Notes under the pieces: model-generated
What the model was told of the DNA's origin: nothing
What the model saw: only the letters and a program-made list of their open reading frames with translations
Databases searched by the model: none
Translations under genes and position numbers: made by a program
NCBI GenBank assembly: GCA_030706685.1
Contig: JAUZOA010000005.1
Coordinates: 53,806-117,805 of the forward strand
Direction: 5' to 3'
DNA from: Bacteroidota bacterium
Lineage (GTDB): Bacteria > Bacteroidota > Bacteroidia > Chitinophagales > Chitinophagaceae
DNA: 64,000 bases
Shown here: positions 34,631-42,642 of the stretch, piece by piece
Position numbering within the stretch: position 1 is the stretch's first letter
Layout of the letters: each line of letters starts with the position of its first letter

Positions 34631-34828
34631 CAGGCCCATTGTAAAGACTCTCCGATTTTGGGCATTATTAAAGAATTTCAGATAAACAAGCCATATAGAA
34701 AAGGCCATCCTTTCGTGAGCGCAGGTAGCGCCGGTTCAAACTTGTTGCGCCATCAAAATGGTTGCGTACAATGTGGGTAGAAAAACCCCGGCGAGTATCC
34801 TGTACAGCAGCAATTTCTTTTTCTTTGG

Positions 34829-35432
34829 TAGTGTACCAGTTTGGTTTCTCGCAGCGTTCGCAGCGGCCTGGCGACGCAGCGAACATTGCTCCGTTGCGGT
34901 CGCTGCGTTAACTTTTCGGCTTTGCGTGAAATATGATTGTAATAAAAAAGTTTCACGCAAAGAACGCAGAGGAGCAAAGGGCGCAAGGATAAGACTCTCT
35001 TTGGATCGTTGCGTGAAATATATTTTCAAACTGATAGATTATTGAGCTTTGGATAGTGTACCAGTTTGGTTTCTCGCAGCGTTCGCAGCGGCCTGGCGAC
35101 GCAGCGAACATTGCTCCGTTGCGTCGCGTGAGCTATTTTTTCAAACTATGTGGTAAAGAAGATCAAAACCGGACACTATCAGGCTTTGGATAGTGTACCA
35201 GTTTGGTTTCTCGCAGCGTTCGCAGCGGCCTGGCGACGCAGCGAACATTGCTCCGCTGCGATCGCCGCGTGAAATATTTTTTCAAACTATGTGATAAAGA
35301 AGATCAAAACCGGACACTACCCAAATCAGGGTAGTGTACCAGTTTGGTTTCTCGCAGCGTTCGCAGCGGCCTGGCGACGCAGCGAACATTGCTCCGCTGC
35401 GATCGCCGCGTGAAATATTTTTTCAAACTATG
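34829..35432. repeat. Four-copy intergenic repeat array (~140-bp unit)
   Basis: The same core (TAGTGTACCAGTTTGGTTTC, continuing through a GC-rich cgcagcg/cgctgcg segment) begins at 34829, 35054, 35191 and 35332. Copies 2-4 are spaced 137-141 bp; copy 1 is longer through an insertion containing a CGCAAAGAACGCAGAGG-type stretch. Units 2 and 3 end in GGACACTAnC, which mirrors the TAGTGT start, so each unit has imperfect terminal inverted repeats, MITE-like. No ORF is credible here. The whole gene-free stretch is 34631-35552. Confidence 0.8.
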
Positions 35433-35552
35433 TGGGAAGTCCCGGTTAGCGCATGTTTATATAAGATTTTATATAGTATCCATAATTTCATAAATTTAAT
35501 ACAAGTTGAAACCAATTTTAATCCATTAAAGCGTATTGTAATTCGTTAAAAA

Positions 35553-36653
35553 ATGAATCGCTATCTCATCTATGCTATTCCGCTTTTCCTGTTCTTCGTT
35601 ATTTTCGAGATGATTGCTGATACGATCACCCATAAAAAAATCTATAAGTTTGAAGATACGATTACCAATATAAGTCTGGGTATTGGCCAACAAGTTATTG
35701 AAGCTTTGATTAAAACGTTGTTTTCATTTTTGTTTTTATGGGTCTATAAGTATTCACTATTTACAATTCCCGATACTATATGGACTTTCCTGGGAGTAGT
35801 CCTGGTCAGCGATTTTATTTTTTATTGGTTTCACAGGCTTAGCCATACCGTAAATTTTTTATGGGCTATTCATATTGTACATCATCAAAGCCGGGAATTC
35901 AATTTAACCGTAAGCCTCCGGCAACCCTGGCTGCATAAAATCGCAGTTTTTTCATTTTACCTGGTAATACCTTTTTTCGGAATAAGCCCCGCTATAATGG
36001 TTCTGGCATTTGCCTTTCAGACATTTTACCAGTTTTGGTTGCATACCCGTTTCATTGGCAAGCTTGGCATCCTGGAAAATGTTTTAGTAACACCTTCCCA
36101 CCATAGGGTTCATCATGGCGCCAATGATATTTACCTGGATAAAAATTACGGCAACACTTTAATTATATGGGATAAGTTATTTGGAACTTTCCGGGCGGAG
36201 GGCGAGCCGGTAGTATTCGGAATCACCAGGCCATTTATGTCTACCAACCCGGTATGGGCCAATATCTATTTTTGGAAAGAAATAGTAAGAATGACTAAAA
36301 CGAGAAAAGGCTTTTTCAATAAATTAAGGACATTTTTCCTGAGACCTGCCGGCATCTCCGCAGGGAAATTGAAAGCCGGAGAAGAAGAGAACATAACCCC
36401 CGCCGTCCCCATTTGGCTAAATGGATATATTATTGTGCAATACCTGGTGATTCTTGCAGTTGCTTTTTTCTTTTTATTTAAGCAGGATTCTCTTTCGTTT
36501 TTATTGAAAATTACCGCAGTACTATTTATCTTATGGAGCATCTATAGCTTTTCAGCCCTTATGCAGAAAAAGAAGAATTCAATTTTATGGGAGTTGATAA
36601 GAATAGTCATTCTATGCTTACTGGTTTATGTATTACTGACCGCTGCTAAGTAG
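35553..36653 (+). CDS. Sterol desaturase/fatty acid hydroxylase-family membrane enzyme
   Basis: 366 aa. Di-iron histidine clusters HRLSH (about residue 95), HIVHHQS (about 108) and SHHRVHHGAND (about 187), the hallmark of PF04116. TM helices at about 3-20, 50-68, 75-95, 130-160 and, after a hydrophilic loop, 285-365. The extended C-terminus with two or three more helices is typical of Bacteroidota members. Probably oxidises a lipid, carotenoid or sterol-like substrate in the inner membrane. Start ATG 35553 follows an AT-rich leader downstream of the repeat array. Confidence 0.87.
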   Translation: MNRYLIYAIPLFLFFVIFEMIADTITHKKIYKFEDTITNISLGIGQQVIEALIKTLFSFLFLWVYKYSLFTIPDTIWTFLGVVLVSDFIFYWFHRLSHTVNFLWAIHIVHHQSREFNLTVSLRQPWLHKIAVFSFYLVIPFFGISPAIMVLAFAFQTFYQFWLHTRFIGKLGILENVLVTPSHHRVHHGANDIYLDKNYGNTLIIWDKLFGTFRAEGEPVVFGITRPFMSTNPVWANIYFWKEIVRMTKTRKGFFNKLRTFFLRPAGISAGKLKAGEEENITPAVPIWLNGYIIVQYLVILAVAFFFLFKQDSLSFLLKITAVLFILWSIYSFSALMQKKKNSILWELIRIVILCLLVYVLLTAAK

Positions 36654-37008
36654 ACCTGCACTAATTCTTTTGTAACCCGTCAACAAACCCGGGAGGCTGT
36701 TTTCTTTTCCAACCTTTTGAGTCACCCTCTTGTGACCCCGATTAGCCTGATTTCAAACTGCTTTCTAATAAAAGATTTATTAAGCATCCGGGGTTGAGCC
36801 AATAGTCTTTCCCTGTTTGGAAAGGCCAATGACCTCTTCAAAGCCGGTTACCGGCAAGCACCCAATAGCAATCGGGACTCAGCGCAGCCCTCCAAAATTT
36901 TTGTATTCTTTATTGTTTTGAAACGCTCATAATGATGTGGAATACCACTGCTGTGGCCCTGATAGCCATGATATATTTTGTTTACCTTTTTTGTAATTAA
37001 AAGGGTTA

Positions 37009-37128
37009 AAACAGGGGTTAAACAGGGACTAAAGACGGATGAAAGACGGATCAAACACGGATAAAAGACGGATCAAAGACGGATCAAACACGGATATTAC
37101 CCCTCTTTTATCCCTGTTTAATCCGGTT
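37009..37128. repeat. 11-bp phased tandem repeat that inverts into a hairpin
   Basis: Eight 11-bp units run from 37009 to 37096 (AAACAGGGGTT, AAACAGGGACT, AAAGACGGATG, AAAGACGGATC, AAACACGGATA, and so on). About three units of the same type follow on the opposite strand (37097-37128: AAAGAGGGGTA, AAACAGGGATA, AAACCGGATT read in reverse). The A-tracts recur once per helical turn, which predicts curved DNA. The element ends about 55 bp before the DUF6266 start. Confidence 0.8.
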
Positions 37129-37184
37129 TCCTTTCCTTTCTGATACGTTTTTAGTATATTCATGGTCGTATCAAACTATGATTT

Positions 37185-37817
37185 ATGGGAAGATTTATTA
37201 ATGGCATCAATGGGCCTGTTACAGGCAGGGTGGGCACTATCATTGGCTCATCCCGGAAGGGGGTCGCCTATGTAAAGGGGCCTTATAAAAAACGTACAAA
37301 GCGGATAAGTAAAAAGGAGAAAGCCAACCGGGATAAGTTTGCCATGGCGCAGTTATGGCTGCAGCCTGTTTTGGGATTCCTGCGCCAGGGATTTAAGGGT
37401 TATAGTGAAAGATCGGAAGGATTTGTGGCGGCAAAATCCTGGCTATTGAAAAATTCCTTTGAAGAAGATGGAACAGCCATCCGCATTAACCCCGCACTGG
37501 TCAAGGTAAGTTTTGGCGATCTGCCGGTAGCAAATAACATTGCCGTGTCGCAACCATCGCCCGGTCAATTAAAGTTTACATGGGATACCGCTCTTGCTGA
37601 AGGAGCCAGTCCCAGTGACCAGGTAATGTTGCTGGCCTATGATATTGAAAACAGCCAGGCTTCTTTTACCATCACCGGCCAGTTCAGGAACGCCGGATCT
37701 GATATATTGCCGGTGCCCCGCACGCGGAAAAGAACCTATCATCTTTATGCCGCTTTTGTTGCATCCGACCGGGAAAGGCAATCACATAGTGTGTACCTTG
37801 GTGAATGGCCACTATAG
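37185..37817 (+). CDS. DUF6266-family protein
   Basis: 210 aa. N-terminal MGRFINGINGPVTGRVGTIIGSSRKGVAYVKG, then a basic helix KKRTKRISKKEKANRDKFAMAQLW, and a C-terminal beta domain (LKFTWDTALAEGASPSDQVMLLAYD). These are the features of DUF6266, a Bacteroidota-restricted family that occurs in variable intergenic-repeat-rich contexts. No signal peptide. The Gly-rich basic N-terminus suggests nucleic-acid or envelope contact, but function is unknown. Preceded by the phased 11-bp repeat hairpin. Confidence 0.75.
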   Translation: MGRFINGINGPVTGRVGTIIGSSRKGVAYVKGPYKKRTKRISKKEKANRDKFAMAQLWLQPVLGFLRQGFKGYSERSEGFVAAKSWLLKNSFEEDGTAIRINPALVKVSFGDLPVANNIAVSQPSPGQLKFTWDTALAEGASPSDQVMLLAYDIENSQASFTITGQFRNAGSDILPVPRTRKRTYHLYAAFVASDRERQSHSVYLGEWPL

Positions 37818-37866
37818 CCATTAACAAAAAATCACCGCCGGATTTTAATTACACTATTCACTTCAT

Positions 37867-38487
37867 TCAGATTTTCCCAACGGGCATCAGGTACAAAGGC
37901 TCTTCATCGTCGGGCAGGGAGAGTACCCTCTTTACCAGGCTGCCCATAAAAGCTCCTGTAACTACTGTTCCTATTTTTAAAGAAACCGACTGCAGGTAAA
38001 TGTTCTGGGCGGTATGCCCCGCTTCCATGTACACATATCTTTTTCCCCGTTCCAGGTATTTCCGGGTAGTGCGTTTATACACCGCAGTAATTATTATCAC
38101 AGCAGCGCTTTGATTCATTGCTCCCTGCATAAGCGACGCTGCGTTTAATAGTTTCCGCTTATCCCCCTCCGCTATTTGTTCCAGTAAATGACCGGGCGGC
38201 CGGTAATGGTATACACCTGCGGTAAGTGTATTGATATTACCGCTTACCACATAGAGCTCCAGCGGGTACAATGCCCCGGCTGAAGGCGCTGATCTTCCGC
38301 CTTCCTTTTCGGAAGTAATACCCTGTGCCGCCCATAATAGCTGTGAAATTTCATTTAACTGAAGCGGTCCTTCTTTGTAATCCCTTACCGACCTCCTTTT
38401 CAGCAAAGCTTCTTCAACCGATATTTCACTTTGATATACAGGTTCAGGAAGATGAACAATGACAGGAGAAGTGTGTACGCGTGTCAT
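37867..38487 (-). CDS. SagB-type nitroreductase-family protein
   Basis: 206 aa. FMN-binding Arg motif LLKRRSVRDYKEGPLQLNEISQLLWAAQG, then GGRSAPSAGALYPLELYVVSG (Ser-Ala-Gly-A-x-Y-P of SagB), YHYRPPGH and HTAQNIYLQSVSLKIGTVVTGAF. SagB/ThcOx enzymes oxidise azolines in RiPPs, but many stand-alone SagB-like proteins exist. No YcaO or precursor peptide is nearby, so a RiPP role is not supported. Cytoplasmic. Confidence 0.85.
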   Translation of the reverse strand: MTRVHTSPVIVHLPEPVYQSEISVEEALLKRRSVRDYKEGPLQLNEISQLLWAAQGITSEKEGGRSAPSAGALYPLELYVVSGNINTLTAGVYHYRPPGHLLEQIAEGDKRKLLNAASLMQGAMNQSAAVIIITAVYKRTTRKYLERGKRYVYMEAGHTAQNIYLQSVSLKIGTVVTGAFMGSLVKRVLSLPDDEEPLYLMPVGKI

Positions 38488-38867
38488 AAATTTCTAAGGT
38501 TTATTACGTGAACAGGAAAAGAAATACTAATAAACTACCCCGAAGACGATAGGTGCAATCCTCAGCTCTTTATACCCGGCGAATGATTCATTTCCTTTCT
38601 TTTTACGAACCCGATAGTAAGTAAGGTTATCAACCAGGATCATGATCGCCGGCAATCAGGCGTATGATCCTTCTCACCCGTAAAGACCGGTTGGAGCCAA
38701 ATCAGGCAAGAGGATGATATGACGGTGGCAAAGTGGATGCCGGTGTCTGATAAGAATCACGCTGGCTATTGACCCGTACTCTTTTTTTCGCCTGCCCGTG
38801 AGATTAATTTCATCCGGCCTTTTAAGTGAACAGTTCAATCCCATTTAACCAGTTTAAACTAAAATCT
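38488..38867. promoter_or_regulatory. Intergenic region with one perfect dyad and a half-matching tandem partner
   Basis: TGATAAGAATCA (38748-38759; identical 12-mer at 24564) with TGACCCGTACTC 22 bp further (38770-38781; left half-site only). A weak rightward octamer TTAATTTC starts at 38804. It could control the small gene at 38868. No -7 box at standard distance points to the SagB-like gene. Confidence 0.4.
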
Positions 38868-39191
38868 ATGTCAAAGGATAACACAAAACAGGAAATCTTA
38901 TTAGTTACCGCTTCCTCGTTTATGCAAAGAGATTTATGTGAAAATGGTTTTTCAAAAAGCAAACCCGCATCACCGGGTGAGAAACTGGAAGAAGCCTGCT
39001 GGAATGGCTTATGGGGAGACTGGCTAAAGGGCACCATCTCCGATGGCATGAACCGTGAAAGATTATTCCTTTGGAAGACACATGTAGCCGATACATTCTT
39101 ATATATTCAATTGTCTCAAAAGCCGGCCACCCTGAATCATATGCACTCACTGGATCCTTATTTATTTCTCCCTTTTAAGAATATAAATTAA
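38868..39191 (+). CDS. Small conserved-looking hypothetical protein
   Basis: 107 aa from ATG 38868 (MSKDNTKQEILLVTASSFMQRD); an upstream in-frame ATG at 38826 gives 121 aa. The middle is helical and charged (GEKLEEACWNGLWGDWL) and the C-terminus aromatic. No TM segment and no motif I recognise. Next to a possible operator (38748). Convergent with alkB. Coding confidence is moderate. Confidence 0.5.
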   Translation: MSKDNTKQEILLVTASSFMQRDLCENGFSKSKPASPGEKLEEACWNGLWGDWLKGTISDGMNRERLFLWKTHVADTFLYIQLSQKPATLNHMHSLDPYLFLPFKNIN

Positions 39192-39201
39192 TCCGCGCCA
39201 C

Positions 39202-39792
39202 CTAAATTATTTTCCTGAATGTAAGATTGATTCCCGGATGATGATATTCTTTGGATGGGGAAATACGGTACCGCCAGTTAACCTGGGTTTCTCCCCGCAT
39301 CAATAGCAAACTTCCATTTTGCAGCGTTCCTGTAATTTTCTCTTTTGGAAAGTCTTTATGTTTTAACTGAAATTCCCTGTTGTTACCAAATGAAAGCGAA
39401 GCAATAACAGGGTTAAAGCCCAATCCCGATTCATTATCCCTATGCCACCCGGCGTCATCTGATTCATTACGATATAAATTAAGCAATGCAGAATTGAATT
39501 CAATATCTAACCTGTCTTCCACAAATTGTTTAATATCCAATAGCATATCTGTCCAGGGAAGAGGTTCCTTAAATATACCCGGAGACCTATAACATTTTCC
39601 TTCATTGCCGTACCATGCGGTGAGGCGGGGCAGGTTAACCGTCTTACCACGAATAGTCATGCTGTCCTGTCTCCACTCTACATTTTTCAAAAGCTCATCA
39701 AATACTTCCTCACTTTCAGGCGCCGTAAAGAATGAGTTGTATAAATATACTTCTCCGCCACGGGGCAGTATATTTTTAGTCTGTGTCCACAT
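39202..39792 (-). CDS. AlkB-family 2OG-Fe(II) oxygenase with substituted active site
   Basis: 196 aa, ALKBH2-like. First metal pair is intact in DAGWHRDNESGLGFNPVIASLSFG (H-x-D). The third ligand is not: where relatives have W-x-H (for example NWLHRLPP), this protein reads NWRYRISPS, a Tyr. The first 2OG-binding Arg of R-x-N-L-T-F-R is Gly here (PGINLTFR), while the last Arg remains. Overlaps ada by 17 bases in one operon, the normal alkylation-repair pairing. Either inactive, altered in chemistry, or using the nearby EYHH histidines as ligand. Confidence 0.83.
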   Translation of the reverse strand: MWTQTKNILPRGGEVYLYNSFFTAPESEEVFDELLKNVEWRQDSMTIRGKTVNLPRLTAWYGNEGKCYRSPGIFKEPLPWTDMLLDIKQFVEDRLDIEFNSALLNLYRNESDDAGWHRDNESGLGFNPVIASLSFGNNREFQLKHKDFPKEKITGTLQNGSLLLMRGETQVNWRYRISPSKEYHHPGINLTFRKII

Positions 39793-40630
39793 TGGTTTGC
39801 GTTTTTACAGCTTCCCACCCGATCATCGCCGTTTTTCTTGTATTACCCCAATGATATTGTCCTATTACCCCTGTAGATCTTATAACCCTGTGACAGGGAA
39901 TTAAAAAAGCAACAGGGTTTTCGCCTATGGCTGACCCAACGGCTCTTGAAGCGTTTGGGTTTTTTATTTTCTCCGCTATATCACTATAGGTTGTTAAAGA
40001 CCCCATTGGCACTTTAAGTAAAGTATTCCAAACCTTCAATTGAAAATCTGTTCCTTTCAAATGCAATTTTATCTTATTGGGCTGGGTCCAATCCTGACGA
40101 AATATTGAAACCGCATTAGTTTGTAAAACGTCCGTATTCTTTACAAACTTTGCATGAGGAAATTTTTCCTTTAATTCTTCAAATGATCTCTTTTTATCTT
40201 CTGCAAATGCCATGTGACAAATGCCTTTGGAAGTGGAGGCGGTTATTACGGCGCCAAACGGACTTTCTGTATAACTGTAATTAATAGTTAATTCCTTTCC
40301 ACCGTTTTTGTATTCCCCCGGTGTCATGCCCTCTATAGTTATAAATAAATCATGCAACCTGCCTGTTCCTGATAACCCCGCTTCGAAGGCAGCATCGAAA
40401 ATGCTTGCCTTTTTGTCCAGGATATTTTTGGCATGTTCCACCGTGATAAACTGGAGAAATTTTTTTGGGCTAACACCTGCCCATTCTGTGAAAGTTCGTT
40501 GAAAATGAAATGGGCTCATGTGTATTTCTTTAGCAATTTTATCCAGGTCAGGCTGCTGCACGTAATTCTTATTAATATATTCAATGGCAGAAGCAACCTG
40601 GCTATACTTATATGAATCTTTCGTATTCAT
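39776..40630 (-). CDS. ada: Ada-type AraC regulator fused to O6-methylguanine-DNA methyltransferase
   Basis: 284 aa. The N-terminal AraC helix-turn-helix is IAKEIHMSPFHFQRTFTEWAGVSPKKFLQ, ending MTPGEYKNGG. A linker (INYSYTESPFGAVITASTSKGICHMAF) and the methyltransferase follow, with active-site Cys in FLIPCHRVIRSTG and VWNTLLKVPMGSLTTYSDIA. The Cys-zinc N-Ada domain is absent, so it cannot sense phosphotriesters the E. coli way. Repairs alkyl lesions on O6-guanine and probably regulates itself and alkB. Confidence 0.92.
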   Translation of the reverse strand: MNTKDSYKYSQVASAIEYINKNYVQQPDLDKIAKEIHMSPFHFQRTFTEWAGVSPKKFLQFITVEHAKNILDKKASIFDAAFEAGLSGTGRLHDLFITIEGMTPGEYKNGGKELTINYSYTESPFGAVITASTSKGICHMAFAEDKKRSFEELKEKFPHAKFVKNTDVLQTNAVSIFRQDWTQPNKIKLHLKGTDFQLKVWNTLLKVPMGSLTTYSDIAEKIKNPNASRAVGSAIGENPVAFLIPCHRVIRSTGVIGQYHWGNTRKTAMIGWEAVKTQTNVDTD

Positions 40631-40740
40631 CTTATATTTTTTATAAAGTTATGATTGTCGTTATTATCCAAAAACCCGAAACTTGCTGAATTTTAATCAT
40701 TGTTGTCCGGGAAAATTGTGATTTCTTAATTTATATTGAC

Positions 40741-40944
40741 TTGCACGATACGTTCCTCCGGAACGTAGCAGGACACTCAAATGAACCAGCTACCCACGAT
40801 ATGCCCCGCTGGGGCATGAAAGTCTCCTGTATTTGTTTACTGTTCTGCATTATAGCCCGGGGGTTTTCCCGTGTTCCGGCGGAACACATCGTGGGTAGAC
40901 AGGTGAGAGGGTCGGCGAAGCGTTCCATCGGAACGCCTCGTGCA
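40741..40944. repeat. Palindromic extragenic element with GTTCC-NNN-GGAAC hairpins
   Basis: Nested dyads. Outer ends TGCACGA (40743) / TCGTGCA (40938). Perfect stems ACGTTCC-TCC-GGAACGT (40750-40766), ATGCCCC-GCT-GGGGCAT (40801-40817), GTGTTCC-GGC-GGAACAC (40871-40887) and GCGTTCC-ATC-GGAACGC (40920-40936). Inner long-range pair TACCCACGAT (40791-40800) / ATCGTGGGTA (40888-40897). It has no ORF. The layout suggests a folded or mobile palindrome such as a REP-like element. Remaining sequence 40631-41090 shows nothing else. Confidence 0.75.
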
Positions 40945-41090
40945 GTGTACCGGGATAAGAAGGTTTCTAAAAGCAGGCCCCATTTATATCAGCATGCTCA
41001 AGACTTTGATTGTACTGATTTTTAATAATACGCATTCATTTTTCCCGGACAGCAATGAAATTTTAACAGTAAACTACTTTGGCAAACCGT

Positions 41091-41285
41091 CTACAGGTTA
41101 AATCCCCTGCGTATCGCCACAGGTTTTTTGAGGTTTTGAATCCTCCAGAGTTCCGGGCTGGTAAACAATTTTTTGTTTGTGGCCATATCGTGTTCAAAAG
41201 AAATCGTTTCTTTTACTTCTTTGGTTAAATTGTTCAAATCTTTTTTACTTAAGTGAACCAGTGCTTGTTGAAATAATGTTTTCAT
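41091..41285 (-). CDS. Small hypothetical protein (64 aa)
   Basis: From ATG 41285: MKTLFQQALVHLSKKDLNNL, then a charged helix and a basic end (KKPVAIRRGFNL). The pattern (short helical protein with S-P-E-L-W-R-I-Q-N-L-K-K near the C-terminus) matches a type of short conserved Bacteroidota protein I have seen without a function. No TM segment. The in-frame upstream extension looks non-coding. Confidence 0.5.
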   Translation of the reverse strand: MKTLFQQALVHLSKKDLNNLTKEVKETISFEHDMATNKKLFTSPELWRIQNLKKPVAIRRGFNL

Positions 41286-41735
41286 GATTGATAATTTTAC
41301 TTTTTTACAAATTGCTTTAACGATGTAAAATTGCTTTGAAAACAACATGCAAAAAACCCGGTTCTTGCCAAAAATAAAAGCCCAAACAGGGCATATTGAA
41401 TAAAGCCTCCACCGGGAAAACATTCGCCAAAATAACAGGCTCAACTTAATGCGCATTTCAAAATAAGTACAGACATAACAGGAGAATAAAAAGATTATTC
41501 GCTTGCATAAATGGCTTCGTGACCCTGCTTAGCCCTGGTTCAAACTTTTTGCCGGAAGATTGGGTAAGAATGAAGGAATGCTGCCCATCGGTTTTCCCGG
41601 CTAACGGGTGTGTGCCCACTTCTTATTAAAAGCGCACCGGCCAGGCACTGCCACGGGCAGGATACGAATAAGAGGGGAATAAGAACCCGCGAAGAGAGAG
41701 ATTGCCTGTATTTTATGTGTCAATGAACTGGTGAA
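41286..41735. repeat. Gene-free stretch containing dispersed tRNA-3'-end-like repeat, copy A
   Basis: 41491-41556 shares a ~32-nt core (GCTTCGTGACCCTGCTTAGC in this copy) with 45612-45676 and 50351-50413. On the minus strand the core reads like a decayed tRNA T-arm/acceptor end followed by a stem. The rest of the stretch shows nothing recognisable. Confidence 0.5.
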
Positions 41736-42272
41736 TCATTTCATTTTTGACGGAAGCCTGATCGTTTTTCCTGCCACCATAAAGACACCTTTTCCCTGGT
41801 GATGAATAGTCTGAGGGTGCTTTATCGCCGGGTCTATCCATGCTTTAATCACCTCGAGCACAAAGAAATTGTATTTGCTGACCAGGGCCGTATCAACGAC
41901 TTTACATTCAAGGTTGGCGTAGCATTCGTCAATAAGCGGCGCTTTGACGAGCGATGCCGTCACTGCCGTGAGAGCAAAAGCTTTAAATTTATCAATATCC
42001 CTGCCTGAGGTATTGCCGGCACGCACTACTTTCGCCGCGAGTTCCACGGTGGGAATATTTATAACACATTCCCGGGTAGCTTTCAGGATATTGAATGTAT
42101 AGTCGCGATTGCTGATGACACATCCAATCAATGGCGGCTCGAATTCCAGCATAGTATGCCATGACATTGTCATCACGTTATTTTGTCCCCGGCGCGCTGT
42201 TGTCAGCATAACTACCGGCCCGGGTTCAAGCAGGCCATAGACCTTGGATAATGGGAATGATTTCTTTTTCAT
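41736..42272 (-). CDS. Flavin reductase-like (FMN-binding split barrel) protein
   Basis: 178 aa of the COG1853 family. PVVMLTTARRGQNNVMTMSWHTMLEFEPPLIGC (FMN-binding strands), RDYTFNILKATRECVINIP, and CYANLECKVVDTALVSKYNFFVLEVI. Reduces or stores flavin, or acts as a flavoprotein of unknown substrate. Upstream dyad 42352-42363 with a near-perfect partner 22 bp away suggests regulation with the stress island, though no -7 octamer at the fixed distance was found. Confidence 0.83.
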   Translation of the reverse strand: MKKKSFPLSKVYGLLEPGPVVMLTTARRGQNNVMTMSWHTMLEFEPPLIGCVISNRDYTFNILKATRECVINIPTVELAAKVVRAGNTSGRDIDKFKAFALTAVTASLVKAPLIDECYANLECKVVDTALVSKYNFFVLEVIKAWIDPAIKHPQTIHHQGKGVFMVAGKTIRLPSKMK

Positions 42273-42351
42273 TGCATTTTAATTTAAACTATCTCACTCC
42301 TGCATTCTTACGCCCCGGCCCCCTTTAAACTGCCTGCTCACAAACAAAAAG

Positions 42352-42385
42352 TGATGTCGGTCATAGTTTTGTATTACCTCCATCA
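42352..42385. promoter_or_regulatory. TGA-N6-TCA dyad with near-perfect tandem partner
   Basis: TGATGTCGGTCA (42352-42363) and TTACCTCCATCA (42374-42385; one mismatch), 22 bp apart. The intervening TTGTATTACCTCC is identical to 15331-15343 beside the cysQ dyad. It lies 80 bp upstream of the flavin reductase start. Confidence 0.5.
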
Positions 42386-42642
42386 TTCCTACCGGGTAGT
42401 CATTAAAGTAATTTCGGAGCGCTCTGGTTCATACTATGGGAATAAACCTGCCCTGATAAAAGATTCTTTAGTCCCCCCGGTGAATATATTCAATTGCCCG
42501 ATACCATTGAAAATACCGGAAGGATATTGCCAGGAAACTGCCCGTGAACAGGGGCAAATTTGAAAATTATTTTAAAACAGTCATGGCAGTGGAAAGGTAT
42601 TTATTTGAATCATCTATTTCTTAACAATTAAATCATTTTTTT

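Noticed and set aside
37009..37128. CRISPR-like array
   Set aside because: Units are only 11 bp, contiguous without spacers, and invert halfway; no cas genes are present.
37867..38487. RiPP (thiazole/oxazole) cluster around the SagB-like gene
   Set aside because: No YcaO cyclodehydratase, no dehydrogenase partner set and no short precursor with Cys/Ser/Thr core nearby.
41732..41743. TGAATCATTTCA as another regulon site
   Set aside because: It overlaps the end of the flavin reductase coding sequence, is AT-rich, and has no 22-bp partner or -7 octamer.
42351..42563. 70-aa open frame upstream of the OmpA gene
   Set aside because: Covers the 42352 dyad pair, has no recognisable motif and lacks a nearby -7 box.
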